From Owenia fusiformis (taxonomy: Eukaryota > Annelida > Polychaeta > Sabellida > Oweniidae): DNA of 64,000 nt. The notes below the pieces were generated by a model. The model did no database searches. It worked only from the letters and a program-made list of their open reading frames with translations, and was not told the origin of the DNA. Every line of letters begins with the position of its first letter. Position 1 is the stretch's first letter. Where the stretch lies: assembly GCA_903813345.2 (NCBI GenBank), contig CAIIXF020000011.1, positions 34,032,166-34,096,165 of the forward strand, given 5' to 3'. Positions 59,107 through 64,000 of this stretch are shown here, one piece after another. The translations under genes and the position numbers were made by a program.

Positions 59107-62100
59107 ATGGCAAAATACTTGAACAAAGACCTACACTCATATCAGAAAGAAGTAAAGAGTTTCTTGGCCAACTTGGCAGAATTTCACGAAAGAAGAAGGT
59201 AAAATATCGTCAATTCTTACCACTTTTGCGCCACTTTACCAATCATATAAAAGAATTCTTTCAAGATTAATACATATTTTAACATCTTCTATATGTTTTA
59301 GGACACCTTACAAGCGAATACCATGGATAGGAGGTCGCGAAGTGGACCTATGCCTGCTCTACACAAAAGTGACTGAAATGGGCGGCTGGCTGAAGGTTTG
59401 TATTGAAAGTTATCCCACTTTGAATTTACCTCCAAATTTGCCGTTCATTAGTGTCACATCAGCGTATCGTACGCTGATTATTACACCCTCGCTGAAGTTC
59501 AATGATTATTGGCGTAATATTTAAAGGTATTGAAGTTGTATTTAGCATAAATAGGAGAGGAATTTACCAACATAAAATCCAGGAACCATTTTGTTTAGGA
59601 TGACCTACAAAACCTGAGATAGAAATTGGTCCATTCTTCAATTATGTTTTGCTATTTCTATTGACTTGCAGTGCATTTATCACATGTGCTGTATAGTAGC
59701 TTTATTGAATGCTATAATCTTAGTGGTTTGTTTACGTTTGGGTAATAACAAGTGTACAATGCAGTATCTTATATTGGGCCAAATTCGATGGTGTTTCGAA
59801 TGCTGACTTGGATTCATAGATTCAAGTTTTCTGGTTTTGACTTGTAGTCTCATACACATTATGGCACGAGAGATGGAGAATAATCTTGACGAATTCTAGA
59901 CAATATTATTTGTCAACAGATGCAATATAAGATGGTGATGATGTGTGATATGACGTTTTTATTTTGTCCAGACTTGAGATAATTGATGATAAAGAGAAAC
60001 TATGTGATGACGGTCCAAATATTTAGAAGTAATAATCACTTACCAGTTTGGGTTAGCGGAACCCCCAGTTGTAATGCACGACTCTTCCAAGCCAAAATTG
60101 TTCTATCCATCAAGAGTCTTGGAGTTTCAGGAGATTCATACTAGTGTTGTCGCTATGTGCCGTATATCGATGCATCGGCAATTTTCAGTAGTAAACATCG
60201 ATGCACATCGCGATGTACATCGAGAAAAAGTCCGAGAAAAGTGCACTTATTTCAAGTTTACATATTATCTTCTGTAACACAAGCCAATAATTCTGATAAT
60301 TGAAAGCGGAATGAATGCATTTAGTACTTTTTAGGTTCATTTGACTATCTGATAGATGTTTTCTATGCAAGATTTTTGATGTAGGTTTTTAGTGTCACAT
60401 GCTCCGTTTGTGATTAATAGTAGAATGCTGGGAAATGCACCTTTTTGAAACATACCATTTACATATTACAAATTGCCTTTTGCTTCCCATTCAAGTTTAG
60501 TAAGCTAATCATATATGTGTTATTCTCTTTTAATTTCCATATATCTCAGTGGTATAATTCTATAATCTGGTTTAAGTATGTATTGTTTTATAATCATTCT
60601 TTGCAGCTGTTTAATATCAACATGATATTTGATATAAGTACGTAGTTGACTATTATCTTTATACAACTGTCACTGTAACACATCACTCTGAGCTGCCATA
60701 GGACTTCAAACTTAGCCTGTTGTTCATGTTAAACTAGTGGTCTAAGGATTTGTATTTTTCTATTGTTAACATCATTCGGACACTCAAAATTTGTCAAATA
60801 AAAGGACCATTTTGAAATATTCAAGTCCAGTTTTAGAAAAAAGTTAACATGGCTAGTCAGATATATATTGTTATTGATTTGATCTTGGGTATAGTCTGGC
60901 TTTCCACCCTTTTAGTTCGTTCAAGTGAGAGAGACCAAGAGGAATGATTTTGGGTGCAAAGCTGAATGTTAACAACGATTTCTTTTTCGAAGAATAATTT
61001 TTACTTTTAACATGGTAAGAAGGTGTCGAAATGTGCCAATGAAACTACAGGAAGTAGTGTATGAAGAAAAGGTAGCAGAATAGAGATGTTCTAAGAAGTG
61101 TTCTTGGTAATTGTCAGTGCAAGAGAATTAGATCATTGTAATACAAATACAAACTATGTAATACAAAATATGATATTGGACCTACCCAACACATACTAGT
61201 GTTGTCGCGATTAATCGATACATCGCGATATACATCGCCAAAGCTGATTCTGGCGATGCATCTATGTCTGAAACAAAACATCGATGTTTTTGAAAAAAAT
61301 TAATTTGCTAAAAATCACCCTTTCTTATTTCATTTTGACGCAAATCGCTTACCTTTCTCATGTCTTATTTCATTTTCCAATGCTTTCTGATATTCTTTCG
61401 CTTAAAACTGTTTTAGCTAGACGAAATGAACCATTAATCAAAAAAATTACTCTACTTTCATTTTACCGTGACTGGAAGTTCCCGGATGAACCAGCGTACT
61501 CTTATTAATTTGTTCTGTTCGGTATTTTAGTGCATTAGCGATCGGTATTTCAGTGCACTTTTCTCGGACTTTATCTTGATGTACATCGCGGTGTGCATCG
61601 ATGTTTAATACTGAAAATTGCTGATGCATCGATGTACGATTATGGCACATCGCGACAACACTAACACATACAGTAGCTTTTATACAGTTGCAGGATATTT
61701 GATATCAGAATCTGACAGAGTGGGGTTCAGATAAATGAACTTTGGATACCTATCAATTTACTTGTAGCTTTCTGCTTATAAAATGAGTTTTATGAGAAAT
61801 AATAGTAGCTTGGTCCCGAATCACTGTTCAGTGTGGATTACCCAGAATATTGGTCCCCTTTCCCACTGATTTGACATAAGATTTACCTACTGAATGTTAT
61901 ATATGTGATACTTTGTGCAAAACTTAAGGTTTGTTGTTGAAATTCATATTCCGAGGGTTTTGTTAGAACTCTTTGCAACTAATAACTGATGGGTGATGCA
62001 AGAGGTCTCGTAATAATATAATAATTAGATGTTAAAATGCTTTGGGTTGTCATGTCAATTAGAATCAGATGATTTGACATTTATAACAGGGAGTGATTAT

Positions 62101-62317
62101 GAAAATGTCATTGTGAACATGGTTTGGGTTACAAACTTGCTTTCAGACAAGTATTTCTTATCTTGGATATACATATTATGATCAAGTTATCAACAATTTT
62201 ATTTTTATTTCTTATACAGGTGAATGAAGCAGAGAAATGGGATGAGATACAGGAGTATTTTAACCTGCCAAAAGGCACTGTGAATGCTGGAGAGGCTTTA
62301 AAACAGATTTATATCAG
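59107..62317 (+). CDS. ARID2: ARID2 (BAF200), first three coding exons; continues beyond window
   Basis: Exons 59107-59198, 59302-59395 and 62220-62317 join in phase (2, 0, 2) and encode about 95 aa covering most of the ARID DNA-binding domain. The order is SYQKEVKSFLANLAEFHERR, TPYKRIPWIGGREVDL, LYTKVTEMGGWLKVNEAEKW, then EYFNLPKGTVNAGEALKQIY. This order and the intron positions match the start of ARID2, the DNA-binding subunit of the PBAF SWI/SNF remodeller. The start ATG has a good context (GGAAAGATGG). The last visible exon ends AG|GTAAGA. The rest of the gene (RFX-type and zinc-finger parts) must lie to the right. Intron 2 (59396-62219) contains two copies of a hAT MITE family. Confidence 0.85.
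60142..60250. mobile_element. Solo end of the hAT MITE family
   Basis: TAGTGTTGTCGCTATGTGCC, then ATCGATGCATCGG, AATTTTCAGTAGTAAACATC and GTCCGAGAAAAGTGCAC, match the inverse of the right end of the complete copy at 61197-61663. No second terminus is visible, so it is truncated. Confidence 0.7.
61197..61663. mobile_element. hAT MITE, 467 bp, with perfect 8-bp TSD
   Basis: TAGTGTTGTCGCGATTAATC at the left and ATCGCGACAACACTA at the right, both rich in CATCGATG/CATCGCGATG boxes. The direct 8-bp repeat ACACATAC flanks it (61189-61196 and 61664-61671). No transposase. Confidence 0.9.
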
Positions 62318-63799
62318 GTAAGACACATGCTTTTGCAAGTAAACGTGCATACATAAATCCATGTTGACTTTGTAATACCTCAAAAGCAACCTCTATTCCA
62401 TTGTAAAATGTTTGGTGGGAATGTTACCAGCCCTATCATTATGAGAGTGATGTTTTTTTATTGTCTAAATGCAGCATGAACGGAGCTCTGCCAAAGTTGG
62501 CTTTGTGGCAGTTAAATGAATGATCTTGTGTTGCATTACACATTACACGTGTATGAGATAGAGGCTTCTCTTACTGATATTTTTTATTTTCATTTTTGAG
62601 ATAACCTCTCTGTCATGAATTGACCATGCCAATTTCAGTGGCTGCTCTTTTTCTTCAGGAACCTTCAATATACATAAGAGTATTAATTAAGTTTGTACTT
62701 GTAGTGGCCAATTTCTCAAAACCCCAAATTGTATATATTGGAGACTCGTTTCTCACGCAGCTACTTGTAAAGCCTTGCAGCTCTTATATTGTAATGACAC
62801 CAAGAAAAACTAATTGACTGGTTAAAATACTACTTGAGGAAATAAACTCAGAACTCAACATTTTATTTAGACAGGATTTGTGATATCATCTCTTACATTG
62901 GGACACTGATCAGTGATTCACATACATTAGAGTCATTTGGAGAGAGAGGATGCCTTTTTGTTGGAAAGAGATTGCACAGGATGCAGGAAACCAATAATTG
63001 CATAATGATTTTAGTGATCTCACCAATTTTTTCTTGAATATGTTGATCCTTATTTTATCTGTTTCGATCCAAATATTTCATCATTTTGACAGTGTGCAAA
63101 ACACATTTTCAATAGGGTGGCATGTAATATTAGAATTTTCAAGATGGTGCAATACCTAGAGTAAACTTAAATACTTGATCACCCCATTAAAACATATATT
63201 CTTCGTTCCATCTCTAAGATAGACCGATGTTTAAGCACCATGCTTGATGTGATTTCTAATATTGAATCAATGTTTCTGAGACATCTCCAAGAGATAACAT
63301 TGGATATATTGAACTAGTAATTCATTTAAACCCTAAAACACTTCATCGATCAGTCTAAATCACAGTTTAACCTTGCATATTATGAGTTTGATTTAGAAAG
63401 TGAAAATGTAAAGTAAACAAATACACAGTCTGGTATTTATGTTTGTACCAACATGTATGTTTAGTTCATCAGATTATAGTTTTATATAAATGCACTATGT
63501 AATCATTTGAATTCTTAGACCAGGGATATTTTGTTATCAGCTAGTGTGATCATCTTGGATTACCAATTTATGAAGGTAAAATCAAACTGGTAAGCGAGTA
63601 TGTAATGTAATCCCATTTCATACCATGAGAATCAACAGTTAAACAGGTCTGTAGTTTAAGTAGATGAACAAATAAAGTAGAAATAATATGCTTCATCGTG
63701 ATCAATCTTGGCATGTCCCCTGTTTAGAATTTCTTTCCAAAGGAAGGCAATAGAGGTGGGGTATACACATGTAACTTAGTATATCTCATTATATCTATT
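62318..63799 (+). other. ARID2 intron 3, unassigned
   Basis: I looked for the next ARID2 exon (the segment after QIYIR) and did not find it before the window edge. No repeat family except the fragment at 63800. Confidence 0.45.
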
Positions 63800-63965
63800 A
63801 TATTTGGTATGTGAATACTATAAGCATGGCACACTGTCTAATGACACTTTTGGTAGAAGCTGGCCATTTTGAAAAATGGCTGCCATTTTTGCTATATACT
63901 TTGTAAAAATGCCAGCCATGGCTGTTCGATGGGATTTGCTATGCTTTGGCGTTGCTGTTTTCTAG
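63800..63965 (-). repeat. Inverted fragment of the ATCCCATCGAAC pearl-like repeat
   Basis: The inverse of this stretch reads ACAGCAACGCCAAAGCATAG, CAAATCCCATCGAAC and GCCATGGCTGGCATTTTTAC, nearly identical to 8625-8800, including GACAGTGTGCCATGCTTATA. Only the left end of the element is present. Confidence 0.8.
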
Positions 63966-64000
63966 TGAAAATTGCTATTAAAGAATAGGGTTTGTATAAC

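Noticed and set aside
62620-62817. Frame in ARID2 intron 3 as the next ARID2 exon
   Set aside because: Its sequence does not resemble the segment that follows QIYIR in ARID2, and it lacks matching splice borders.

Overview
This is a fragment of an intron-rich animal nuclear genome. It is AT-rich, has GT-AG introns, and is crowded with tandem-repeat-bearing mobile elements, TIR/foldback elements and LINEs. The gene set (CEP290, ARID2, an acid-lipase paralogue, a vWA/C-type-lectin secreted protein, a NAT16-like acetyltransferase) fits a lophotrochozoan. The repeats that carry cores of about 145-165 bp units resemble the bivalve 'pearl'/HINE type, so a marine bivalve is my best guess. That is inference; no species can be read from the sequence.

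Layout: 1-1690 holds no recognised gene, only a CRE/CCAAT/ETS-like cluster. 1691-2930 is the 3' end of a truncated LINE. 2951-4305 is a pearl-like repeat that ends about 30 bp before the start codon of a complete 8-exon gene (4334-10794, +) encoding signal peptide, vWA and C-type lectin domain. A hAT MITE (11522-12098) and another pearl-like repeat (12187-13006) follow. On the minus strand lie the first four coding exons of CEP290 (21530 down to 13031); its large second intron contains satellite arrays. Just upstream of the CEP290 start exon, a pearl-like repeat was split by an 8.77-kb L1/Tx1-like retrotransposon (21590-30357). That insertion has a 15-bp target-site duplication, poly(A), an RRM + NADAR ORF1, a long internal tandem array and an APE/RT ORF2.

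Then come a 3-exon NAT16-like acetyltransferase (31275-35393, +) with two mobile elements in its second intron, a zone of TIR/foldback elements (36.3-42.2 kb), and a large tandem-core repeat (44130-46148). A 9-exon acid lipase gene (56902 down to 47301, -) has an unusual N-terminal helical extension. A palindromic tandem array (57199-58252) separates it from the divergent 5' end of ARID2 (59107 onward, +), which runs off the right edge.

The host genes share no pathway that I can see. What unites the window is mobile DNA and tandem repeats at gene boundaries and splice sites: the lectin donor site and a lipase acceptor site have each been amplified into a minisatellite. The most unusual item is a NADAR (YbiA-like) domain inside the LINE ORF1. 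Exon coordinates were derived by hand from splice consensus, reading phase and protein similarity recalled from memory; no database search was possible.
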